From Riptortus pedestris (taxonomy: Eukaryota > Arthropoda > Insecta > Hemiptera > Alydidae), in the NCBI GenBank assembly GCA_019009955.1, contig JADPXZ010000007.1, forward strand, positions 4,287,501 through 4,351,500: a stretch of DNA of 64,000 bases. The letters run 5' to 3'. Both the position numbers and the translations under genes were made by a program. This document shows positions 1-9,239 of the stretch, piece after piece (position 1 is the first letter of the stretch; each line of letters opens with the position of its first letter). The notes under the pieces are model-generated. The model ran no database searches. It was not told where the DNA came from and worked only from the letters and a program-made list of their open reading frames with translations.

Positions 1-11
1 TAACTATTTAA

Positions 12-340
12 ACTCAACCTCAAAAAAAACCGGACACTTAGATTTAGTCTTATAATTTTGTTAAATACTTAATATATATGTATATTAATCTTTTTAATTA
101 AAATAATTGGTTAATCTATAGGTTATTTTAAACAAAATCTGCCAAAAGTGAATAATTTTTATTGATTATTTACACAAAAAATAACAAAATAAAAAAAAAT
201 GATAAATTAACCACATTTAAAAAAAAAAAAAATGCTTCATTTTTTATTACAGTGAATGGTAAGACTTGGCATCTATACCCGAAGCGTTTTCAGGCAATGT
301 AACGTAAGCCTCCGGGCTTTCCATCTATAGTTTGAAAGAA
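12..340 (+). mobile_element. Truncated Tc1-like MITE, copy 1
   Basis: Starts with ACTCAACCTCAAAAAAAACC followed by GGACACTTAGATTTAG, the same terminal sequence as the fuller copies at 46958-47568, 29924-30698 and 62021-62677. The similarity stops near 340, where the CCCTCCCACTATAT minisatellite begins, so the right end is lost. The piece near 245-335 corresponds to a short conserved stretch (LSNYRWKA on the minus strand) seen in all four copies. Confidence 0.7.
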
Positions 341-2655
341 GCCTCCCTCCCACTATATCCCTCCCTCCCACTATATCCCTCTCTCCATTCCTTCCTCCCA
401 CATATATCCCCTCTCTCCCTTCCTCCCCTCCCACAATATCCCTATCCCTTCCCTCCCCTTCCCCCTCCCTCCCCACTATATCCCTCCCTCCCTTCCCGTC
501 CCTCCCACTATATCCCTCCCTCCCACTATATCCCTCCCTCCCCCTCTCCCCTCCCCTCCCCAGTTCTAATATCCCTCCCTCCCACTATATCCCTCATCTC
601 CCTTCCTCCCACTATATCGCCTCCCTCCCTCCCTCCCTCCCACTATATCTCCTCCCCTCCCACTATATCCACCCGTCTCTCCCTTCTTCCTCCCACTTAT
701 ATCCCTCTCTCCCTTCCTCCCACTATATCCCTTCTCTCCCTTCCTCCCTCCCACTATATCCCCCTCTCCCTCCCACTATAATCCCTCTCTCTCCCTATCC
801 TCCCCACCTATATCCCTCTCTTCCCTTCCTCCCACTATATCCCTCTCTCCCTTCCTCCCTCCCACTATATCTCTCCCTCCCTCTGAACTATGTACCTTCC
901 CTCTGACTATATGTCCCTCCCTCTCTTCGCCTCCCAACTATATCCCTCCCTCCCTCTCTCCCTTCCCTCTGACTTTGTCCCCTCCCTCTCTCCCTCCCAC
1001 TATATCCCTCCCTCCCTCTGACTATGTCCCTCCCTCCCTCTCTCCCACTATATCCCTCTCTCCCTTCCTCCCTCACACTATATCTCTCCTCCCTCCCTCT
1101 CTCCCTCCCTCTGACTATGTCCCTCCCTCTCTCCCTCCCACTATATCCCTCCCTCCCTCTCTCCCTCCCTCTGACTATGTCCCTCCCTCTCTCCCTCCCA
1201 CTATATCCCTCCCTCCCTCCCAATATGTCCCTCCCTCCCTCTCTCCCACTATATCCCTCTCTCTCTTCCTCCCTCCACACTATATCTCTCCCTCCCTCCC
1301 TCTCTCCCTCCCTCCCTCCCTCTCTCCCTCCCTCCCACTATGTCCCTCCCTCCCTCTCTCCCACTATATCCCTCTCTCTCTTCCTCCCTCACACTATATC
1401 TCTCCCTCCCTCCCTCCCTCCCTCCCTCTCTCCCTCCCACTATATCCCTCTCTCCTTCCCCACTATACCGTCCCTCCCTCCCTCCCTCTCACTATATCCC
1501 TCCCCCCTCCCTCCCTCCGACTATGTCCCTCCCTCCCTCCCTCCAACCTTATCCCTCCCTCTCTCCCTCCCACTATATCTCTCCCTCCCACTATATCCCT
1601 CTCTCCCTCCCACTATATCCGTCCCTCCCTCCCTCCCACTATATCCCTCCCTCCCATTATATCCCTCTCTTCCTCCCTCCCATTATATCTCTACCTCCCT
1701 CTCTCCCTCCGACTATGTCCCTCCCACTATTATCCCTCCCTCCCTCCCCCACTATATCCCTCCCTCCCATTATATCCCTCTCTTCCTCCCTCCCATTATA
1801 TCTCTACCTCCCTCTCTCCCTCCGACTATGTCCCTCCCACTATATCCCTCCCTCCCTCCCACTATATCCCTCCCTCCCATTATATCCCTCTCTTCCTCCC
1901 TCCCTCCCTCCCTCTCTCTCTCTTCTCTCTCTGACTATCTGCTTCCCACTATACCCCTCCCTCCCTCTGACTATGTCCCTCCCTCCCTCCCTCCCTCTCT
2001 CCCTCCCACTATATCCCTCCCTCCCTCCCACTATATCCCTCCCTCTCTCCCTCCCACTATATCCCTCCCTCCCTCCCACTATATCCCTCCCTCCCTCCCA
2101 CTATATCCCTCCCTCCCATTATATCCCTCTCTTCCTCCCTCCCTCCCTCCCTCTCTCTCTCTCTCTGACTATCTGCTTCCCACTATATCCCTCCCTCCCT
2201 CCCACTATGTCCCTCCCTCCCTCCCACTATATCCCTCCCTCCCATTATATCCCTCTCTTCCTCCCTCCCATTATATCTTACCTCCCTCTCTCCCTCCGAC
2301 TATGTCCCTCCCACTATATCCCTCCCTCCCTCCCACTATATCCCTCCCTCCCATTATATCCCTCTCTTCCTCCCTCCCTCCCTCCCTCTCTCTCTCTCTC
2401 TCTCTGACTATCTGCTTCCCACTATACCCCTCCCTCCCTCTGACTATGTCCCTCCCTCCCTCCCTCCCACTATATCCCTCCCTCCCTCTCTCCCTCCCAC
2501 TATATCCCTCCCTCCCTCCCACTATATCCCTCCCTCTCTCCCTCCCACTATATCCCTCCCTCCCTCCCACTATATCCCTCCCTCTCTCCCTCCCACTTTA
2601 TCCCTCCCTCCCTCCCTCTCTCCCTCCCATTATATCCCTCCCTCCCTCCCTACAA
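341..2655 (+). repeat. Polypyrimidine minisatellite (CCCTCCCACTATATCCCT)n
   Basis: About 2.3 kb built from the words CCCACTATAT, CCCTCCCTC and TCTCTCCC, with variants such as CTGACTATGTCCC. It is almost pure pyrimidine on the + strand apart from the ACTATAT steps. Higher-order blocks recur, for example around 1650-1900 and 2080-2400. The long open frames in it, on both strands, are low-complexity artefacts. It ends only about 60 bp before the 3' splice site of the exon at 2715. Confidence 0.95.
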
Positions 2656-2714
2656 CCATGTTACTCTTTTATATATTTCCTATATTGTGCTATATATTTC
2701 TATTTTATTTCCAG

Positions 2715-2904
2715 TTGTGCCCTCGGTGGTTAGCCCCCAACCTGCTGACGTTCGTTGGTTTCCTCCTCACCGTCCTGGGCTGCCTGCTCCTCTCTGTCTA
2801 CGACTACCATTTCTACGCCAGTACCGGCTATCAAGGCCACGCCCCCATCCCTCCGTGGGTGTTCATGGCCGTCTCTATACTCATATTCCTCGCCTATACA
2901 CTTG
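2715..2904 (+). CDS. EPT1-like ethanolaminephosphotransferase, exon (TM1-TM2 region)
   Basis: Internal coding exon of a CDP-alcohol phosphotransferase, an ER or Golgi membrane enzyme that transfers phosphoethanolamine from CDP-ethanolamine to diacylglycerol. The acceptor is TTTATTTCCAG before 2715 and the donor is GTAAGT at 2905. Read from 2715 it gives 63 codons plus one base. It begins LCPRWLAPNLLTFVGFLL and ends AYTL. PRWLAPNLLTF matches the WLAPN(L/I)xTFxGFLL block of the family, followed by FYAS and a second hydrophobic segment (VFMAVSILIFLAYTL). The single leftover G supplies the first base of the Asp codon completed at 6882-6883. The N-terminal part of the protein is not encoded in this exon, and everything upstream in the window is repeat, so the start codon lies outside. 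Confidence 0.95.
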
Positions 2905-2919
2905 GTAAGTACATATATA

Positions 2920-2924
<5 letters not shown>

Positions 2925-2970
<46 letters not shown>
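2925..2970. repeat. (TA)n microsatellite
   Basis: Uninterrupted AT dinucleotides just inside the intron after the 2715-2904 exon. Confidence 0.95.
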
Positions 2971-2975
<5 letters not shown>

Positions 2976-3050
2976 TATTTGTTTCGTTGGTATAGTGCAG
3001 CTATAAGAAGGCCGTTTAATTGTTTCTGCATGTCCGATGCAAGTTAGCAT

Positions 3051-3335
3051 ATCACATGCATTTGGAGTCGACTACAAGCAATTTATACATAGATTATTAT
3101 CAAAATAGATAAAGAATTAACAATAACAACGTTAAATTAAAGTAAAAACATATATAGAGAAGATTATTAGTCTTAAAAAGAAAAAGAGAAAAAAAATAAT
3201 GAATATCCATAAATATTTTAAGTATAGTAGTTGTATCGGCTGTAATAAGTATTCAACCGATTAATTGTATCGAAAGCATGTTCTGCGAATATTTTAAAAG
3301 CATTATTATATTTTAAAAATAGCTTGTCTTCTTCT
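3051..3335. other. Intronic AT-rich sequence, unassigned
   Basis: No open frame, splice signal pair or recognisable repeat. Runs of A occur near 3170-3200. Confidence 0.4.
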
Positions 3336-3614
3336 ATCGGAAAATTAACTCAAATCTATGTTAATATTTTGTCCTTAATAACTGACATCAATGCATTATG
3401 CACAGGAGGCGGGAAATATGACAATATGGAGGACAGTGAAGACTTACATAAAAAAATTAATTTTATTATTAACAAATGCCAACGACGGGTATTAACCCTA
3501 AACAGTGGGACGGGTAAATGTCAAAATATTGTGCAAAGTAAAGCCGTGCCAAAAAAAATACCATCACCATTCAGCCTCAAATCAATTCCCGAGCGAAGCC
3601 GGGTATCTCAGCTA

Positions 3615-3615
<1 letters not shown>
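3336..3615 (+). mobile_element. Helitron-like element, 3' end fragment
   Basis: Carries the shared 3' block of the local Helitron-like family (GGAGGACAGTGAAGACTTA, then ACCATCACCATTCAGCCTC). It ends with the hairpin CCCGAGCGAAGCCGGG and TATCTCAGCTAG, followed by T. A hairpin plus CTAG-T is the standard Helitron 3' signature. There is no 5' part. It is followed at once by a (TA)n tract. The 113-residue open frame over it has no family match. Confidence 0.75.
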
Positions 3616-3655
<40 letters not shown>

Positions 3656-3934
3656 TATGCACTAGCTAAGGTTCCAGGCTACGCTCGGGAAATCATTAGA
3701 GGCTAAGTATTGAGGTAACCTTTATACGGCTTCAATGTGTACAATTATACTTCCCGTCTGGGCGTATTACTTATTCCATAAGGGTAACTGTGGGGACTTG
3801 TAGAATAGAACATTTAATTGAAAGGAGTAAATGATAATGAGTTCCCAATCATTTCCTCTCCACTGTTTGACACACCGTGAATAATTCAAATCATGATCAT
3901 GGATTGCATTTATTAAGATGAAATAGTATATATA

Positions 3935-5179
3935 GGGTTGACAAATAACTCCTTTCGGTTTTTTAAGTTGAAAGAAAACTATTGTATATTTTGAAGATAA
4001 TTTTTATTTTAATCTACAATGTAATGTCCATTATTTTCTATTACTTTAGCTCATCTCTCTATCAGCTGAATAATCCCATGCTCATAGACTGTCTGTGATT
4101 TATTAGCGAAAAAATGATCAAGGTGCTCCCTGACACCCTGTTCGTTTTCAAACCGTTTTCCACCTAAGGAATTTTGTAGAGAGCGGAATAAGTGGTAGTC
4201 ACTAGGAGCAAGGTCCGCTGAATAGGGAGGCTGGGGCACAAGATCCCATCCAAGGGCCGACGAAGTGTGGGGCCTGGCATTATCATGATGCAAGACGACA
4301 CCCTTTCGATTTGCCAGTTCTGGGCATTTTCGTCGAATCGATTCATTCAATTTTGTTAATTGTGAGCAGTATAGAGTGGAATCGATTGATTTACCTTGTC
4401 GCAGCAGGTCATAAAAAATCACACCCTTGAAATCCTAAAGCATTATCTTCTTTGGGTGCAATCCCGCTTTAGATGTCGTTCGTTGCTAGGTTTCCAAGAT
4501 TTTTTTCGCACCACATTATCGTAGACAATCCACTTTCCATCCCCTGTCACAAGTCTTTTAAGAAATGGATCGTTTTCTTGACGTTTTCGCAGGGAATCGC
4601 AAATGGAAATGCGTTTTGCCAAGTTGGCTTCGGTCAGAGAGCGAGGGACCCAAACATCCAGCCTAGAAACGTAGCCGAGCTTCCGCAATTGATTTTCTAC
4701 GCTTGTATGTGATGTGTCTAGGGCCTCAGCAATGTCTCGCACTGATTGGGAAGGATTTTGATCGACTATAGCCTTAACATCAATGCTTTCAATTTCTCGT
4801 GGACGACCAGGTCGTGGTGCGACGTTTCTGTCAGAATTCCCTGCCCTAAACTTGGCAAACCGATTTTGGCACGTGCGCTCTGTTAAGGCGTCATCCCCAT
4901 AGACCCCGCATATTTTTTTATGAGCCTCTGCAGCTCCCTTTCCTTTTTTGAAATAATACAGCAAAATATGGCTATAATGCAATAAATTACCGTCCATCTT
5001 CTCAGCTGGATCACAAACGCAATACTGACCTAATCTTAACAAGTGTCGACAGACATAACTGTTTACATATTACAAATAGGATAAACAACAAACTCTGTTG
5101 GGATTAATTGCATCAGATAAATGTGACATATTCTAAACAAAACATGAATACAAAACCGAAAGGACTTATTTGCCAACCC
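3935..5179 (-). mobile_element. mariner element, complete ends, inactive
   Basis: A 1245 bp element with matching terminal inverted repeats: left GGGTTGACAAATAACTCCTT..., right (reverse complement) GGGTTGGCAAATAAGTCCTT..., about 28 bp with two mismatches. It is flanked by the TA target duplication (3933-3934 and 5180-5181). Size, TIR position and transposase on the minus strand all fit mariner. It lies in the intron between the exons at 2904 and 6882. Confidence 0.93.
4051..4997 (-). pseudogene. mariner transposase, frameshifted and deleted
   Basis: Minus-strand transposase likely starting at MDGNLLHYSHILLYYFKKG (near 4997). The N-terminal HTH region is followed by a second HTH with GRPREIESIDVKAIV and the linker SQSVRDIAEALDTSHTSV. 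The first catalytic Asp is in VTGDGKWIVYDN, where most relatives have GDEKW. The second is in VVLHHDNARPH and the third in LAPSDYHLF. Two lesions are visible. The frame changes between 4443 and 4422, and only 27 residues separate the second and third Asp instead of the 34 of the mariner D34D group, implying a 21-base in-frame deletion after HTSSA. The reading ends in IIQLIER then stop. It resembles the mariner lineage to which vertebrate SETMAR belongs, but cannot be active. Confidence 0.93.
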
Positions 5180-5434
5180 TATATAATGCACATATTTTCT
5201 GTGGAACACACTCGAAGCACATATAGTATAGAAATAGTCGGTTGTAAGTAAATAGAAATTCCAATAGTGCCAGCGTTTAAGAGGAAATAAGTTAACACGA
5301 TTAACTATGTTAGCCTCCGTGCGGGCTGTCAACATTGCTTTACTTAAATTAATTATTCAAACCATTAAAGAATTTGATTTCTCTAATTCGCCTGTAACGT
5401 CAATTTCTTAAATTGACTATTTCCTATCTACCTA

Positions 5435-5436
<2 letters not shown>

Positions 5437-5491
<55 letters not shown>
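5437..5491. repeat. (TA)n microsatellite
   Basis: Uninterrupted TA dinucleotides adjoining the 3' end of the minus-strand Helitron-like copy that starts at 5492. Confidence 0.95.
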
Positions 5492-5494
<3 letters not shown>

Positions 5495-6791
5495 ACCCGG
5501 TTTCGCCCGGGAATTGATTTGAGGCTGAATGGTGTTGGTATTTTTTTGCCGAGGCTTTACTTTGCACAATATTTTGACATTTGCCCGTCCCAATGTTTAG
5601 GGTTAATACCCGTCTTTTCTGTGAATTTGTTAATAATAAAATTAATTTTTATGTAAGACTTCACTGTCCTCCATATGGTCATATTTCCACTCTCCTGTGC
5701 ATTATGCATAGATTTGAATTATTAAAGACAAAATATTAACGATTTGAATTAATTTTTCCAGCTGATGTACCTGGTAGTTCAAATTGGAAAAAAATTGTTG
5801 AGCATATCAATACTTCTACTCAAATTACTTGCTTCATATGTTGTTCCCGAAAAAATGTATATAACAAAAGTTACTCTAAATAACAAAGTAAGTCGAAAAA
5901 ACAAAGTTAGTCGAAAAACAAATAGACAATGAAATATCGCAAATTTTTATTTCAGGCCTCCCTCATAACCCCCACTCCCGGTCTAACTTATAAATTGTAA
6001 TATAGCTTATAATCGTGGAAGAATTAATGCTAATTGACATACCGAGTTGTGTTATGTTCGGTTCAATCATTAGTGGCCAAAAAAATTGTTGGCTCCCGCT
6101 AAAGTTTCAGTGTATATCTTCATTTACACTATGTTATAAGACAAAAGTGAATATCACAAAAGTTACTTCAAATAAAAAAATAAACTACTTTTTGTCATGT
6201 GCATATTTGCAGAAAAACGAAATACCGCTATTATTAAATTCGGGCCTCCCTTACAACCCCCACTCCTGCCCGTTCCTAGAAACGTTGGTTATGGCTTATT
6301 ATAATGAAAAGCGTTTGTGCTAATACACATACCGAGTTTTATTTAGTTCGGATGAGTCTTTTGTGCCAAATAACATTGTTGACTTCCGCTATAGGTTTCA
6401 GTGTATATCTCGTTTATAATTCGGTATATGGAAAAAAGTGTATATAACAAAAGTTACTCTAAATCACAAAAATAAACAACTTTTGCAATGCTCATATTAA
6501 CCAAAAAACCAATAGGAAATGAAATATCACTATTTTTAATTTCAGGTCTCCCTTATAACCCCCACTCTGTTCGTCTCAGAGGATATTAATATAGCCTAAA
6601 GTCTAAGTTGGGTTAGTCATAATATACATACCAAGTTTCATAAAATTTGGTTCAGCCGTTTATGCATGAAAAGGTAACAAACAAACAGGACACGAAAGAA
6701 ACAAACTGCAGTTATGGTGTCTATGACATGTGAAACGAAAAGTTATCGTGAAATTTTGAGAAAAAAATCAAAGTACAGACAGAGGTTACCA

Positions 6792-6800
<9 letters not shown>
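5492..6800 (-). mobile_element. Helitron-like element, nearly full copy
   Basis: Read on the minus strand. The 5' region (6700-6800) has the TGTAACCTCTGTC-related end, the CACGATAACTTTTCGTTTCAC block and GGCTGAACCGAATTTTATGA. Three diverged internal blocks of about 290-300 bp follow, each carrying TTATAAGGGAGGCCTGAAAT. The 3' terminal hairpin is TTCCCGGGCGAAACCGGGTATC. The final CAGCTAG is missing because the (TA)n tract begins directly after the hairpin. No Rep or helicase coding is present, so it is non-autonomous. Confidence 0.75.

Positions 6801-6846
<46 letters not shown>
6796..6846. repeat. (TA)n microsatellite
   Basis: TA dinucleotides at the 5' end of the preceding Helitron-like copy, 35 bp before the 3' splice site at 6881. 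Confidence 0.95.
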
Positions 6847-6850
<4 letters not shown>

Positions 6851-6881
6851 CTATTTATTTATTTCTGTGTGTGTATTGCAG

Positions 6882-7035
6882 ATGGTATAGACGGTAAGCA
6901 GGCGAGACGCACAGGTATGTCAGGGCCGCTCGGAGAGTTGTTCGACCACGGCCTCGACTCATGGACTGCTGTCCTAATCCCTGTCTGCTTGTACAGCGTG
7001 TTCGGCAGGTCCGAACACAGCGTGTCTCCTATCAG
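6882..7035 (+). CDS. EPT1-like ethanolaminephosphotransferase, catalytic-motif exon
   Basis: Acceptor TGTGTATTGCAG, donor GTAATA at 7036. The first two bases complete an Asp codon begun at 2904, giving [19 protein letters not shown], then [10 protein letters not shown]. This is a perfect CDP-alcohol phosphotransferase signature, D-x2-D-G-x2-A-R-x8-G-x3-D-x3-D, whose four Asp residues bind the metal ions and act in catalysis. The first of those Asp codons is split by the 4 kb intron. A hydrophobic segment ([14 protein letters not shown]) follows. The exon ends with two bases of an Arg codon (AG), completed by G at 8007. Everything needed for catalysis is present. Confidence 0.97.
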
Positions 7036-7049
7036 GTAATATATGCTAA

Positions 7050-7225
7050 TATCTTGCTTAATATGAACGATAGAGAAAAAGTGCATATAACAACAATTGT
7101 AGAGCATCAATAGTTCAACAAGATTGGTTCTATAACATTTTACTCTCAGGCTCATAATAACGGAGATATTTGGAATTCTTGTTACGAATAGCTGAAATGA
7201 GATGTTACGTACAGTCTCATACGTG
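7050..7225 (-). repeat. Core-A repeat, single copy
   Basis: Minus-strand copy of the core described at 15785-17290: GATAGAGAAAAAGTGCATAT..., AGAGCATCAATAGTTCAACA, ATAATAACGGAGATATTTGG. The distal inverted end is degraded (ATATCTTGCTTAATAT). Confidence 0.85.
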
Positions 7226-7265
7226 CCCAAGAATGACAGATTTTTTTTTGTTTTTCATCCCAGAA

Positions 7266-7936
7266 TAGTTATTAATTATCCAAGTGACGAAAGATCTACT
7301 TTTGTCACTTGGATAATAAATAACTAGATCATTTTCCAACTCGAGTGAAACGTTTAGCCGCACGAGCAAATCGAGTCTGGAAATTTGACGAGAGTTGTAA
7401 ATTCTACTTTCGTCACGAGTGTAATATTAAATTTTTTCTGTAATCGTGTAATACATGATCAGATCTAAGCAGAATATGAACAAAATTAGGATGTTGTCAA
7501 GATTATGGTATGTTGTTGGTAGGTTATAAGCATCGTTGTTGGCAGGTTATAAGCATAGTTATAAAACAACTAGTGATGATTGTCAAGTAGTGCAGTTATA
7601 AACAAGTGCACGTTATAAACAAGGAAGGTAATTATTATTATATTTAAATTTTAAAATATATCGATTATTTCCACCAATAATTCGTTCACATTTCAATTTA
7701 TTTTGTTAAAATAAATTCTTACAATGTTAAGAAACATTTAAAAGCATTTAATTTCCAACTTCGAATTATTTTTTTAATTTATACTTATTACTAATTAAGA
7801 AGGCGATTCACTTTCTTCACTTGTGAACAAAGTCATTACTTTCTTCTCTCTATTGCAAAATGTTTCACTTTCTTCACTCATTTCAGTTTAGTAATGTTAC
7901 CATTATTCGACGATTAGAGAAAAAAATATTACTTAT
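7266..7936 (+). mobile_element. MITE-like repeat with terminal hairpin (family G)
   Basis: Begins with a near-perfect hairpin: TAGTTATTAATTATCCAAGT... against ...ACTTGGATAATAAATAACTA (7266-7325). An inner inverted pair bounds the rest, GTAATATTAAATTTTTTCTG at 7421 and AGAGAAAAAAATATTAC at about 7917-7932. Inverted copies of the same element occur at 23315-23930 and 38890-39575. No coding capacity. The interior has a run of TTTCTTCACT words. Confidence 0.7.
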
Positions 7937-8006
7937 TAAAATGTTGGAAATGTATGTAGAATTTTAATTTATAAAATTATAAAATGCATTGTGTTGTTTG
8001 TTGTAG

Positions 8007-8115
8007 GTTCTACGCAATATGTTGGAACGTGTTCCTGACGTTCTACACAACTCACTGGGAGAAGTACATCACTGGAATACTATTCCTGCCCTGGGGATAT
8101 GATCTATCTATGCTG
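8007..8115 (+). CDS. EPT1-like ethanolaminephosphotransferase, exon
   Basis: Acceptor TTGTTTGTTGTAG, donor GTACGC at 8116. The first base completes the Arg codon. The exon reads [19 protein letters not shown], then [17 protein letters not shown], ending in phase 0. [17 protein letters not shown](I/L)S is diagnostic of the ethanolamine-specific EPT1/SELENOI group. The CEPT1/choline group has a different sequence after the HW. This block is the best evidence for choosing EPT1 over choline phosphotransferase. Confidence 0.97.
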
Positions 8116-8126
8116 GTACGCCGTCA

Positions 8127-8148
8127 CTCTCTCTCTCTCTCTCTCTCT

Positions 8149-8204
<56 letters not shown>
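8127..8204. repeat. (CT)n followed by (TA)n microsatellite
   Basis: About 24 bp of CT then about 54 bp of TA, beginning 11 bp after the donor site. Confidence 0.95.
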
Positions 8205-8206
<2 letters not shown>

Positions 8207-9230
8207 TAGCTGAGATACCCGGCTTCGCCCGGGAATTGATTTGAGGCTGAATGGTGATGGTATTTTTTAGCAGGCTTTACATTGCACAATATTTTGACAT
8301 TTACCCGTCCCAGTGTTTAGGATTGATACCCGTCTTTCCCGTGGATTTGCTAATAATAGAATTATTTGTTCGATAAGGCTTCACAGTCTTCGATATTTTT
8401 ATATTTCCCGTTTCTTATACATGTAAATATGGTGAATTTTTATTTCAGGCCACCCTTATAACCCCCCTCCCGTTCGAACCTAAAAATTTTAATATAACTT
8501 ATAATCATGGAAGAATTAATGCTAATTGACATACCGAGCTTTGTAAGTTCGGTTCAGCCGTAAGTACCCGCTAAAGTTTTAACGTATAAATCATTTATAC
8601 TTTTGTTATGTTTATATTTGCGGAAAAACCAATAGGAAACGACATATCCCTCTTTTTACTTTCTGGCTGTCCTCATAACCCCCCCTCCAGCCCGTCCCTA
8701 GATATGTTGGTATGGCTTATTATAATGAAGGCCTCACTGCTAATACACATACCGAGTTTTATTTAGTTCGGTTGAGTCTTTTTTTGGCAAATAATATTGT
8801 TTACTCCCGCTATAACTTTTAGCGTATAACGCATTTAAACTTCGGTATACGACAAAAGTGTATATAATAAAAGTTACTCTAAATAACAAAATAAACAACT
8901 TTTGTTATGTGCAAATTTGCCGAAAAAAACCAATAGAAAACGAAATATCGCTATTTTTAATTTCAGGCTTCCCTTATAACCCCCACTCCTGTTCGTCTCA
9001 GAGAAAATTAATATAGCCTAAAGTCTAAGTTGGGTTAGTAGTCATATACATACCAAGTTTCATAAAATTCGGTTCAGCCGGTTGTGCATGAAAAGGTAAC
9101 AAACAAACAAACAAACAAACATTCACGAAAGAAACAAAATACAGTTATGGTGTCTATGACATGTGAAACGAAAAGTTATCGTGAAATTTCGTGAAAAAAA
9201 TCAATGTACAGACAGAGGTTACAATTTTAT
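8205..9230 (-). mobile_element. Helitron-like element, full copy
   Basis: Minus-strand copy with a complete 3' end: CTAG (8206-8209), CTGAGATACCCGGCTTCGCC on the + strand, which is the terminal hairpin. The 5' end is at about 9230, where ACAATTTTATATATATATAT meets the mirror-image 5' end of the next copy. The interior has the repeated blocks seen in the other copies and a (GTTT)n stretch near 9100. Confidence 0.8.
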
Positions 9231-9239
9231 ATATATATA

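Noticed and set aside
332..2733. Long open frames rich in Leu, Pro, Ser and Tyr on the + strand, and Gly/Arg/Glu frames on the minus strand
   Set aside because: They follow the minisatellite period and exist in several frames at once. Composition alone explains them.
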